Shown: positions 1 to 6,010 of the stretch, one piece after another
Layout of the letters: each line of letters opens with the position of its first letter
Numbering within the stretch: position 1 is the first letter of the stretch
Assembly: GCA_019428955.1 (NCBI GenBank)
Contig: JAHYJF010000207.1
Location: 1 to 6,297, forward strand
Direction of reading: 5' to 3'
Source: Burkholderiaceae bacterium
GTDB taxonomy: Bacteria > Pseudomonadota > Gammaproteobacteria > Burkholderiales > Burkholderiaceae_E
Length of the DNA: 6,297 bases
Position numbers and translations under genes: made by a program
The notes under the pieces: model-generated
The model's input: the letters and a program-made list of their open reading frames with translations, nothing else
What the model was told of the DNA's origin: nothing
Databases searched by the model: none

Positions 1-466
1 GGTGATCTTTGGAGTCGGGTTTCTGTTGGCCTATTCGACACCGCCGCTGGTGCTTTATGGCAGCCGCTGGCTGATCGTCATCGTCTACGTCACGCTGATG
101 CTGCCCTTCACCACGCGAATGCAGCTTTCCGGCATGATGCAGCTGGGATCGGCTTATATCGAAGCGTCGCGGGTCTGCGGCGCGAACTACCTGAAGACGG
201 ATCTTTGGGTGACGCTGCCGCTGATGCGATCAACGCTCGGCGGCGCGGCGGCGCTGATGTTCGTGCTGCTCACGCATGAGTTTACCGCATCTGTGCTGAT
301 CCGGACGCCGCGCAACCAGGTCATGGGCACCGCCTTGTTCGATTACTGGCAGAATGGCGGCTACCCGGTGGTGGCGGCCATCGCCCTGATCATGACCGGG
401 GTCACGGCGGTCGGCGTGATCCTGGCGATGCTTCTGGGTGGACGCGACGCGCTTAGCCGCATGTAG
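1..466 (+). CDS. ABC transporter permease, iron(III)/Fbp type, C-terminal part (5' truncated)
   Basis: This is the C-terminal ~154 residues of an inner-membrane permease of a binding-protein-dependent ABC importer. The reading frame is open to the window edge, so the GTG at position 2 should not be taken as the start. Visible hydrophobic segments lie at about residues 2-18, 22-36, 79-92 and 122-145 of the fragment. Between the second and third is the cytoplasmic EAA loop that docks on the ATPase: E54-A55-S56, G60 and the closing L72-P73. The stretch with EFTASVL followed by a conserved YWQNGGYP resembles FbpB/AfuB/SfuB-type ferric iron permeases, which are often ~500-residue two-module proteins; this would be the second module. 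The substrate (iron, or another small cargo such as polyamine or thiamine) is inferred from resemblance only. A strong terminator 23 bp after the stop makes it the last gene of its operon, so the ATPase and binding protein should lie upstream, outside the window. Confidence 0.85.
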   Translation, partial: VIFGVGFLLAYSTPPLVLYGSRWLIVIVYVTLMLPFTTRMQLSGMMQLGSAYIEASRVCGANYLKTDLWVTLPLMRSTLGGAAALMFVLLTHEFTASVLIRTPRNQVMGTALFDYWQNGGYPVVAAIALIMTGVTAVGVILAMLLGGRDALSRM

Positions 467-489
467 CATGGCGCGCTTGCTGCGAATGG

Positions 490-514
490 GGCAGGGCAGT
501 TGCCCTGCCTTTTT
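490..514 (+). terminator. Rho-independent terminator after the permease gene
   Basis: A perfect 9-bp inverted repeat, GGCAGGGCA (490-498) and TGCCCTGCC (501-509), is separated by GT and followed directly by five T (510-514). The two innermost pairs probably open to give a 7-bp stem with a 6-nt loop. It sits 23 bp after the permease stop and separates the transporter operon from the acyl-CoA dehydrogenase unit. Confidence 0.9.
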
Positions 515-534
515 CGATGCGCGAGCCGAGGTGT

Positions 535-578
535 AGTCGGCAAATTAAAACAACCGACTGGACGGGCGGTTATTTTAT
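535..578 (+). promoter_or_regulatory. Candidate promoter/operator region of the ACAD-kinase-hydrolase unit
   Basis: This lies between the terminator and the ACAD ribosome binding site, in an otherwise GC-rich context. It contains AT-rich patches at 541-551 and 570-578 (TTATTTTAT), the latter a plausible -10 area, although no convincing -35/-10 pair could be fixed. Two inverted repeats share a half-site: AGTCGG (535-540) with CCGACT (554-559), and AACCG (552-556) with CGGTT (567-571). Dyads of this sort are typical of TetR-family operators near fatty-acid-type catabolic genes. The regulator is not in the window, so its identity is inference. Confidence 0.4.
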
Positions 579-615
579 GTCTAGGTTCGACACCAACAAA
601 CGAGGCCAGCCACCC

Positions 616-620
616 GGAGG
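616..620 (+). promoter_or_regulatory. Ribosome binding site of the acyl-CoA dehydrogenase
   Basis: GGAGG lies 8 nt before the ATG at 629. It fixes the start there. The frame is open further upstream, back to 500, but that extension would run through the terminator and the promoter region and has no ribosome binding site of its own. Confidence 0.85.
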
Positions 621-628
621 AATCAGCG

Positions 629-1846
629 ATGTTCCCGTTCAGCCAACGCTCGATCGAGCTGCAGAAACGCGTCCGCGACTTCATGACAGAAAGCGTCATG
701 CCAAACGAATCGGTCTACTTTGCGCAGCAGCGCGAGCTCGCGGACCGATGGGACAGCCCGCAGGTGATGGAAGAGCTCAAGGCGAAGGCCAGGGCCGAAG
801 GCCTGTGGAACCTGTTCCTGCCGGAAAGCCACCTCGGCGCCGGGCTGACCAACCTCGAATATGCGCCGCTCTGCGAACTCATGGGGCGGTCCTACATCGG
901 GCCCGAAGTGTTCAACTGCGCCGCGCCAGACACCGGCAATATCGAAATCCTTGAACGATATGGCAGCGAAGAGCACAAGGCGCGCTGGTTGCAACCGTTG
1001 CTGGATGGCACGATCCGGTCGGCGTTTTCGATGACCGAACCCGATGTTGCTTCGTCGGATGCCACCAACATCAGCCTCTCCGCAGTGCGCGATGGCGGCG
1101 ATTATGTGCTGAACGGGCGCAAGTGGTGGACATCGGGTGCCGGTGACAACCGCACGACGCTTTTGATCGTCATGGCGAAGACCAACCCCGAGGCCGCGCG
1201 TCACGCGCAGCATTCGATGATTCTGGTGCCCAAGGATGCGCCTGGGGTGACGCTGGTGCGCTCGCTCAAGGTGTTCGGATATGAACACACACCCTATGGC
1301 CACTTCGAGATCGACTACAAGAATGTGCGCGTGCCAGCCGCGAATGTGCTTTTGGGCGAAGGGCGCGGCTTCGAGATTGCCCAGGGCCGACTGGGGCCGG
1401 GGCGCATCCACCATTGCATGCGAATGATCGGCGTCGCCGAGCGTGGGTTGGAGGCGATGATCGCGCGCGCCCGGCAGCGCGTGGCGTTTGGCAAGCCCCT
1501 GTCCGAACAGGGTATGGTGCAGGAAGCTATTGCCATGAGCAGGATCGAGATCGATCAGGCGCGGCTGCTGACGCTGCATGCGGCGCATATGATGGATACG
1601 GTCGGCAACAAGGCCGCGCGATCCGAAATTGCCCAGATCAAGGTGGTGGCACCCAACATGGCGTTCCGGGTGCTCGACCGCGCCATTCAGGTGCACGGCG
1701 GCGCCGGGGTCTGCCAGGATACCGGTCTGGCGGCGGCGTGGACATTTGCGCGCGCCGTGCGCCTGACCGACGGCCCGGATGAGGTGCACCTTCGCACCGT
1801 GGCCAAGCTGGAATTGCGCCGCGAACTGCCAGAAAAGCCGTGGTAA
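629..1846 (+). CDS. Acyl-CoA dehydrogenase family protein, ACAD10/11 (LvaC-like) type
   Basis: This predicted cytoplasmic FAD flavoenzyme has 405 residues, the usual length for the family. An N-terminal helical domain is followed by a beta domain with the flavin/substrate motif SMTEPD (134-139, later SSDA) and GRKWWTSG (163-170). The C-terminal helical domain has RVAFGKPL (284-291) and HGGAGV (356-361). Ordinary acyl-CoA dehydrogenases carry the catalytic glutamate in a YEG-T-x-E motif; here the equivalent stretch is TDGPDEVH, with aspartate 381 in place of that glutamate. From memory of the family, this DGPDEVH signature marks the ACAD10/11 branch, whose members act on 4-phosphoacyl-CoA and release phosphate rather than performing simple alpha,beta-dehydrogenation. 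The kinase needed for that chemistry is the next gene, 5 nt away, as in LvaC/LvaA and the fused animal enzymes. The start is set by GGAGG at 616-620. Fold and FAD use are near certain; the 4-phosphoacyl-CoA substrate is inferred from subfamily and neighbour. A conventional acyl-CoA dehydrogenase role remains possible. Confidence 0.93.
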   Translation: MFPFSQRSIELQKRVRDFMTESVMPNESVYFAQQRELADRWDSPQVMEELKAKARAEGLWNLFLPESHLGAGLTNLEYAPLCELMGRSYIGPEVFNCAAPDTGNIEILERYGSEEHKARWLQPLLDGTIRSAFSMTEPDVASSDATNISLSAVRDGGDYVLNGRKWWTSGAGDNRTTLLIVMAKTNPEAARHAQHSMILVPKDAPGVTLVRSLKVFGYEHTPYGHFEIDYKNVRVPAANVLLGEGRGFEIAQGRLGPGRIHHCMRMIGVAERGLEAMIARARQRVAFGKPLSEQGMVQEAIAMSRIEIDQARLLTLHAAHMMDTVGNKAARSEIAQIKVVAPNMAFRVLDRAIQVHGGAGVCQDTGLAAAWTFARAVRLTDGPDEVHLRTVAKLELRRELPEKPW

Positions 1847-1851
1847 CGCGA

Positions 1852-2910
1852 ATGGGTTTGCGCTCTGAGACCACGCCGGTCCGGCCCGGGCATGAAATTG
1901 ATCAGCCGAGGCTGCTGGACTATCTGGCCAACACCGTGCCTGGCGTCGGGCCGGACGCCACCATCCACCAGTTTCGCGGCGGCCAATCGAACCCCACATT
2001 CCTGATCGAAAGCGGCGGGCGTGCCTTTGTCATGCGCAAGCGGCCGCCGGGCGTGTTGTTGCCTTCCGCGCATGCCGTGGACCGGGAATACAGTGTGATG
2101 AGGGCGCTGGCGGGCACCGACGTGCCAGTGCCCAGGATGCTGCATTATTGCGAAGATGACGCCATCGTCGGCACCGCCTTCTATGTCATGGAGGGGCTGG
2201 AGGGCCGGGTTTTCCGTGACCTGCGCCTGCCCGAATTGTCGCCAGCCGGGCGGGCCGAGATTTACGACACCGTGAACCAGACACTCGCAACGCTGCACAA
2301 GGTTGACTGGCGCGCGATCGGGCTGGAAGGCTTCGGCAAGCCGACAGGCTACGTCGAACGCCAGGTTGCGCGGTGGTCGCGCGCCTATGACGCGACCAGG
2401 ACCCAGACCATTGCGGCGATGGACAGGGTCATGCCCTGGCTGGCGCGCAATTTGCCTGAAGGCGATGAGGCAGCGATCAACCACGGCGATTTTCGCGCCG
2501 AGAACATGGTATTCCACCCGACCGAACCACGCATTCTGGGTGTGCTGGATTGGGAATTGGCGACGATCGGTCACCCCTTGCCGGACCTCGCCTATAATTG
2601 CCTGCCCTGGAACGTGCCTCCAGACTTTCCGGGCATCGGTGGCCTGCTCGGCTTGCCGCGCGACCACGGCATTCCGTCCGAGGCCGAATATGTCGCGGCC
2701 TATTGCGAGCGAACCGGGCGCAAAGGCATCGACCATTGGCAGTATTACATCGCGTTTTCGCTGTTTCGCACAGCGGCGATCTTGCAAGGCGTGTATACCC
2801 GGGCCTTGCAAGGCACGGCCTCAAACGAGAACGCACTTGCGGTCGGTCAACTTGCGCGGCAAGCCGCCGAACTGGCATGGACCGCAGCCGAACGCGACGG
2901 GCGGCGCTAG
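1852..2910 (+). CDS. APH-fold phosphotransferase, kinase half of an ACAD10/11 (LvaA-like) system
   Basis: This 352-residue protein of the aminoglycoside phosphotransferase/choline kinase fold is predicted to transfer phosphate from ATP to a hydroxyl. It has a glycine-rich nucleotide loop GGQSNPTF (43-50), a lysine in the VMRKRPPG strand (K63, probable ATP-phosphate ligand), the Brenner catalytic loop HGDFRAEN (211-218, base D213, metal ligand N218), and the metal-binding D233 in LDWELATIGHP. The RKRPPG...LPSAHAV...REY stretch is characteristic of the ACAD10/11 and LvaA group and not of antibiotic-resistance enzymes, so it should not be read as a resistance gene. The likely substrate is the 4-hydroxyl of a hydroxyacyl-CoA, with the product passed to the upstream ACAD; this is inference from family and adjacency. 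Start: ATG 1852 begins 5 nt after the ACAD stop. An in-frame GTG at 1840 would overlap the ACAD stop and add four residues. Neither has a clear Shine-Dalgarno, which suggests translational coupling. Confidence 0.9.
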   Translation: MGLRSETTPVRPGHEIDQPRLLDYLANTVPGVGPDATIHQFRGGQSNPTFLIESGGRAFVMRKRPPGVLLPSAHAVDREYSVMRALAGTDVPVPRMLHYCEDDAIVGTAFYVMEGLEGRVFRDLRLPELSPAGRAEIYDTVNQTLATLHKVDWRAIGLEGFGKPTGYVERQVARWSRAYDATRTQTIAAMDRVMPWLARNLPEGDEAAINHGDFRAENMVFHPTEPRILGVLDWELATIGHPLPDLAYNCLPWNVPPDFPGIGGLLGLPRDHGIPSEAEYVAAYCERTGRKGIDHWQYYIAFSLFRTAAILQGVYTRALQGTASNENALAVGQLARQAAELAWTAAERDGRR

Positions 2911-2936
2911 CGGTCAAACCGGTTGAAAGGCTCCCC

Positions 2937-3965
2937 ATGGCCAAGACCCTGAGCTTTCCCTATCCCGAACCGCCCGATCCGGGGGCGATCATCGAGGTCG
3001 CTCCGGGCGTGCTTTGGGCGCGCTTCCCGCTGCCCTTTCGCCTGAATCATATCAATGTTTTCCTGTTGGCCGACGGTGATGGCTGGGCCGTAATCGATGC
3101 AGGCATTGCCGATGACGCGTCGCGCGATGCGTGGCAGGCGCTGATGGCGGGACCGCTGCGCGGCGAGCGGCTGACCCGGCTGATCGTCACCCATTCGCAC
3201 CCCGACCATATCGGCCTCGCGGGCTGGCTTTGCGCGCGTTTCGGGGCGGCTCTGGTGACCAGCCAGACGGCATGGCTGACCTGTCTTTACGAATCATTGG
3301 CGCCTGATGCACTGGACCGGGCAACCTATCATCTGGATTATTTGCGCCACGGGTTTGGTGATCACGCCGAAACCTTGATGCAATTCGGTCATCGCTATCT
3401 GCGGATGGTCGAGCCGCTTCCCGATACCTTCAGGCGGATCGTCGCGGGCGATGTTCTGCACATAGGCGAGCGTGACTTTCGGGTTCTGACTGGCGATGGC
3501 CACGCCCCTGAACAGGTGATGCTGCATTGCGCTTCAGACGGCCTGTTTCTTGCCGCCGATCAGGTGCTGGCCAATATCACGCCAAATGTTAGTGTCTGGG
3601 CGACCGACCCAGACGGCGACCCGCTCGGCCTCTATTTGCGGTCGCTGGCGATGATCGGCCGCGAAGTCTCTGACGACGTGCTGGTGTTGCCGGGCCATCA
3701 GTTGCCGTTCCGTGGCCTGCATTCGCGCCTGAAGGCATTGGCGCGCCACCATGAGGACCGGTTTTCCCGCATCCTTGCGGCCTGCAGCGAAGCGCCACGA
3801 TCGGTGTTCGAGCTTCTGCCCGCGCTGTTTCGTCTGCCGCTCGGGCCACACGAGACCAGTTTTGCCTTTTCCGAGGCGCGCGCGCATGTGAACCGCATGG
3901 TGATCGAGGGCACCCTGCGTTGGGTCGATCTAGGCGATGGCACCGCCCGCATTTCACCCAATTAG
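2937..3965 (+). CDS. MBL-fold metallo-hydrolase with C-terminal winged-helix-like tail (LACTB2-like)
   Basis: This 342-residue cytoplasmic hydrolase has a complete dinuclear zinc site of the glyoxalase II/LACTB2 branch: H86-S-H88-P-D90-H91, then H189 (in GDGHAP), the bridging D208 (in AADQV) and H254 (in LPGHQLPF). The last ~75 residues, from HEDRF onward, form a helical region ending in NRMVIEGTLRW, resembling the small winged-helix domain at the end of LACTB2-like proteins. The family includes hydroxyacyl-glutathione hydrolases, thioesterases, lactonases and some nucleases, so the substrate cannot be assigned. In this setting an acyl-CoA thioesterase or a lactone-opening enzyme fits best; this is inference. 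The start at ATG 2937 has GAAAGG (2925-2930) 6 nt upstream. The frame is open further upstream only because it shadows the kinase gene. It follows the kinase by 26 nt and is probably the last gene of the same operon. Confidence 0.88.
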   Translation: MAKTLSFPYPEPPDPGAIIEVAPGVLWARFPLPFRLNHINVFLLADGDGWAVIDAGIADDASRDAWQALMAGPLRGERLTRLIVTHSHPDHIGLAGWLCARFGAALVTSQTAWLTCLYESLAPDALDRATYHLDYLRHGFGDHAETLMQFGHRYLRMVEPLPDTFRRIVAGDVLHIGERDFRVLTGDGHAPEQVMLHCASDGLFLAADQVLANITPNVSVWATDPDGDPLGLYLRSLAMIGREVSDDVLVLPGHQLPFRGLHSRLKALARHHEDRFSRILAACSEAPRSVFELLPALFRLPLGPHETSFAFSEARAHVNRMVIEGTLRWVDLGDGTARISPN

Positions 3966-3972
3966 GCGCCGC

Positions 3973-4710
3973 TCAGAGCGAGCTCACCAGATGGCCGCCG
4001 TCGACCGCGATCACCGAGCCGGTCATGTAGCGCGATCCCTCGCCGACCAGCATTAGCAACGGCGCGTCCAGGTCTTCCAGCTTGCCCAGCCGACGCTGTG
4101 GAATGCGGGCGATCAGCGCCCGGCCAGCTTCGGTCCCGAAAAAGTCACGGTTGAGGTCGGTCTCGATGTAGCCCGGCGCCAGCGCGTTGACCCTGATACC
4201 GTGGCGCGCCAGCTCAAGCGCCGCCTGCTGCGTCAACTGCACCACGGCGGCCTTGCTGGTGGCATAGGCAGCCAGCTGCCCGCCCTGCCGCAACCCGAGG
4301 ATCGACGCAATATTGACGATGCTGCCGCCCCCCGTCGCCGCCATCCGCGCCGCAACCTCTCGCAAAACCCGCCAGGTGCCGGTCAGGTTGGTTTCGATGA
4401 TGCGTGCCCAGTCGTCTTCGGTCTGGTCCATGAACCGCACTGTCTGGGTAATGCCCGAGCAATTTACCAAGGCATCGATGCGCGCCAGCGCGGCCAGCCC
4501 TGTTGCGACCGAGTCGGCATCGGTGATGTCCATGGTCAGGGACTCGGCCTTGCCGCCCACCGCCGAAATCTCGTCGCAGAGGTTTGCCAACGCCTCAGCC
4601 CGCCGCGCGGCAGCGACCACCAAGGCGCCATGCCGCGCCAACACAGCGGCAAAATGCCGCCCCAGCCCCGAAGACGCCCCAGTCACCAAAACCGTCTTTC
4701 CTGTCAGCAT
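3973..4710 (-). CDS. Short-chain dehydrogenase/reductase (SDR)
   Basis: This classical SDR of 245 residues is a cytoplasmic NAD(P)-dependent oxidoreductase. Visible motifs are TGASSGLG (10-17, dinucleotide binding), NCSG (83-86, variant of the usual NNAG), N108 in TNLTG, the catalytic triad S136, Y149 and K153 (Y-A-T-S-K), PGYIETD (179-185) and the C-terminal VDGG (236-239). Two arginines after the second beta strand (R36, R37) favour NADP(H). Family members interconvert hydroxy and keto groups on acyl-CoA or acyl-ACP. Here it could be a 3-hydroxyacyl-CoA dehydrogenase or, as LvaD in the levulinate pathway, reduce a 4-keto group; the choice is inference. Start: ATG 4710 has GAGGA 8 nt upstream. 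The upstream in-frame ATG at 4725 lies only a few bases past the predicted transcription start and has no such site. It runs convergently into the hydrolase gene, with 7 bp between the two stops. Confidence 0.93.
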   Translation of the reverse strand: MLTGKTVLVTGASSGLGRHFAAVLARHGALVVAAARRAEALANLCDEISAVGGKAESLTMDITDADSVATGLAALARIDALVNCSGITQTVRFMDQTEDDWARIIETNLTGTWRVLREVAARMAATGGGSIVNIASILGLRQGGQLAAYATSKAAVVQLTQQAALELARHGIRVNALAPGYIETDLNRDFFGTEAGRALIARIPQRRLGKLEDLDAPLLMLVGEGSRYMTGSVIAVDGGHLVSSL

Positions 4711-4718
4711 GCGCCTGT

Positions 4719-4723
4719 TCCTC
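4719..4723 (-). promoter_or_regulatory. Ribosome binding site that decides the SDR start
   Basis: On the minus strand GAGGA stands 8 nt before the ATG at 4710. It overlaps the codons that would follow the alternative ATG at 4725, so it supports the shorter protein, which begins MLTGKTVLVTG, a typical SDR amino terminus. Confidence 0.75.
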
Positions 4724-4733
4724 ATCTTCGCGG

Positions 4734-4761
4734 TTGACTCTAGCGGTCGCTGCGGTAACAG
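4734..4761 (+). promoter_or_regulatory. Possible promoter of the thiolase-ligase unit, overlapping the SDR promoter
   Basis: On the plus strand TTGACT (4734-4739) is followed after 16 nt by TAACAG (4756-4761, only 3/6 to the -10 consensus). An alternative -10 is GATAGT at 4780-4785, without a good -35. The TTGACT overlaps the minus-strand -10, so the two promoters could not be occupied at once. Confidence 0.35.
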
Positions 4762-4765
4762 TCAA
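4737..4765 (-). promoter_or_regulatory. Predicted sigma-70-type promoter of the SDR gene
   Basis: Read on the minus strand, TTGACT (4765 to 4760, 5/6 to consensus) is followed after exactly 17 nt by TAGAGT (4742 to 4737, 4/6). Transcription would begin near 4730, giving a leader of about 20 nt to the ATG at 4710 that includes the ribosome binding site. Confidence 0.6.
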
Positions 4766-4782
4766 TCGACTAGGCGGTCGAT
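4765..4782. promoter_or_regulatory. Inverted repeat, candidate repressor operator in the divergent region
   Basis: ATCGAC (4765-4770) and GTCGAT (4777-4782) form a perfect 6-bp inverted repeat around a 6-nt spacer. It begins at the edge of the minus-strand -35 and lies over the likely start of thiolase transcription, where a TetR-type repressor could control both directions. There is no T-run or long stem, so it is unlikely to be a terminator. Confidence 0.4.
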
Positions 4783-4808
4783 AGTAAACTGAACACCGGA
4801 GCAGATCC

Positions 4809-5990
4809 ATGACCAACGCGCTGATCGTCTCGACTGCACGCACGCCAATCGGGCGGGCCTACAAGGGGGCATTCAACACCACTTCGGCCCCGGCGTTGGC
4901 GGCCCATGCCATGCAGCATGCGCTGCAGCGCGCCGGGCTGCAACCGGGGCAGATCGAAGACGTCATTCTGGGCGTCGCGCAACAGCAGGGCACGCAAGGC
5001 TTCAACGTGGCGCGACAGTCGGTGATCCGTGCGGGCTTCCCTGTGCAGGTTGCGGGAACCTCGGTCGACAGGCAGTGCGCCTCGGGCCTGCAAGCTATTG
5101 CCAATGCGGCGCGTGCGGTCGCGGCGGGAGATGTGTCGATCGCCATTGCGGGCGGGGTGGAAAGCATCAGCCTGGTGCAAAACAAGCATTACAACCTGCA
5201 TCGCTGGAATGACGAAGTCATTCTGCGCGAGCGGCCGGGCCTATATACGCAGATGATCGACACCGCAGAAAACGTCGCCAACCGCTACGGCATCGGGCGC
5301 GCAGCGCAAGATGGTTATGCCCTGCAAAGCCAGCGCCGCACCGCCGCCGCGCAGGCCGATGGCCGGTTTGACGCCGAAATCGTGCCGATGACAACCCGGA
5401 TGGAGGTGCTGGACAAGGCAACCGGCGCGGCATCGTTCAGCGACATCACATTGGCAAGCGACGAGGGCAACCGCCCCGAGACCTCCGCCGAAAGCCTTGC
5501 CGCGCTGAATTCGGTGCGCGAGGGCGGCACCGTAACCGCCGGAAATGCCAGCCAGTTGTCTGATGGCGCCAGCGCCTGCGTCATCATGTCGGATTCCGAG
5601 GCGGCGCGCCAGGGCTTGGCACCCCTGGGCCGCTTTCTGGGCATGGCGGTGGCTGGCTGCGAGCCCGACGAGATGGGCATCGGCCCGGTCTATGCGGTGC
5701 CCAAACTGCTGGCGCGCCACGGGCTGAAAGTGGACGATATCGGCATTTGGGAACTAAACGAGGCCTTCGCGGTGCAGGTCATCTACTGCCGCGACCGATT
5801 GGGCATTCCGGACGCCCGGCTGAATGTCTCGGGCGGCGCCATTTCGATCGGCCACCCTTACGGCATGAGTGGCGCGCGCATGGCAGGCCATGTGCTGATC
5901 GAAGGGCGGCGTCGCGGCGCAAAATATGGCGTGGTAACGATGTGCGTGGGCGGCGGCATGGGCGCCGCTGGACTCTTTGAAATATTCTAG
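4809..5990 (+). CDS. Acetyl-CoA C-acyltransferase (thiolase family)
   Basis: This 393-residue protein matches the full length of type II thiolases. Degradative thiolases cleave 3-ketoacyl-CoA with CoA to acetyl-CoA (or propionyl-CoA) and a shortened acyl-CoA; biosynthetic members run the reverse. All catalytic elements are visible: the nucleophile C90 in DRQCASGLQ, NEAF at 317-320, H349 in SIGHPYG, and the acid/base C379 in MCVGGGMG near the end. The N-terminal STARTPIGRAYKG is also typical. The start at ATG 4809 has GGAG (4798-4801) 7 nt upstream. It is followed after 20 nt by an acyl-CoA ligase gene and is divergent from the SDR, so a degradative role as the last step of a beta-oxidation round is the best reading. 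Chain-length preference cannot be judged from the sequence. Confidence 0.95.
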   Translation: MTNALIVSTARTPIGRAYKGAFNTTSAPALAAHAMQHALQRAGLQPGQIEDVILGVAQQQGTQGFNVARQSVIRAGFPVQVAGTSVDRQCASGLQAIANAARAVAAGDVSIAIAGGVESISLVQNKHYNLHRWNDEVILRERPGLYTQMIDTAENVANRYGIGRAAQDGYALQSQRRTAAAQADGRFDAEIVPMTTRMEVLDKATGAASFSDITLASDEGNRPETSAESLAALNSVREGGTVTAGNASQLSDGASACVIMSDSEAARQGLAPLGRFLGMAVAGCEPDEMGIGPVYAVPKLLARHGLKVDDIGIWELNEAFAVQVIYCRDRLGIPDARLNVSGGAISIGHPYGMSGARMAGHVLIEGRRRGAKYGVVTMCVGGGMGAAGLFEIF

Positions 5991-6010
5991 CGCGAGGTGG
6001 GAACCAGACC

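Noticed and set aside
500..628. 43-codon upstream extension of the ACAD frame
   Set aside because: It would start inside the terminator loop and cover the promoter region. GGAGG at 616-620 fixes the start at 629.
623..1999. Long open frame on the minus strand (458 codons) opposite the ACAD gene
   Set aside because: It lies exactly antisense to a well-supported gene. Its translation is rich in H, R, A and G with no family features, which is usual for shadow frames in GC-rich DNA.
1687..2811. Long minus-strand open frame (374 codons) opposite the kinase gene
   Set aside because: Antisense shadow of a gene with intact catalytic motifs; no recognisable domain or start context.
1852..2910. Aminoglycoside resistance gene
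   Set aside because: The APH fold is shared, but the RKRPPG/LPSAHAV signature and the ACAD neighbour place it with metabolic ACAD10/11-type kinases.
2598..2936. Amino-terminal extension of the hydrolase frame overlapping the kinase gene
   Set aside because: The extension is an out-of-frame reading of the kinase, arginine-rich and without homology features. ATG 2937 has a proper ribosome binding site.
3970..3980. CGCTC-A-GAGCG inverted repeat at the hydrolase/SDR junction as a terminator
   Set aside because: A 1-nt spacer cannot form a hairpin loop of that stem, and no T-run follows on either strand.
4711..4725. Alternative SDR start five codons upstream
   Set aside because: No Shine-Dalgarno before it and almost no leader from the predicted promoter, whereas GAGGA precedes the ATG at 4710 at ideal distance.
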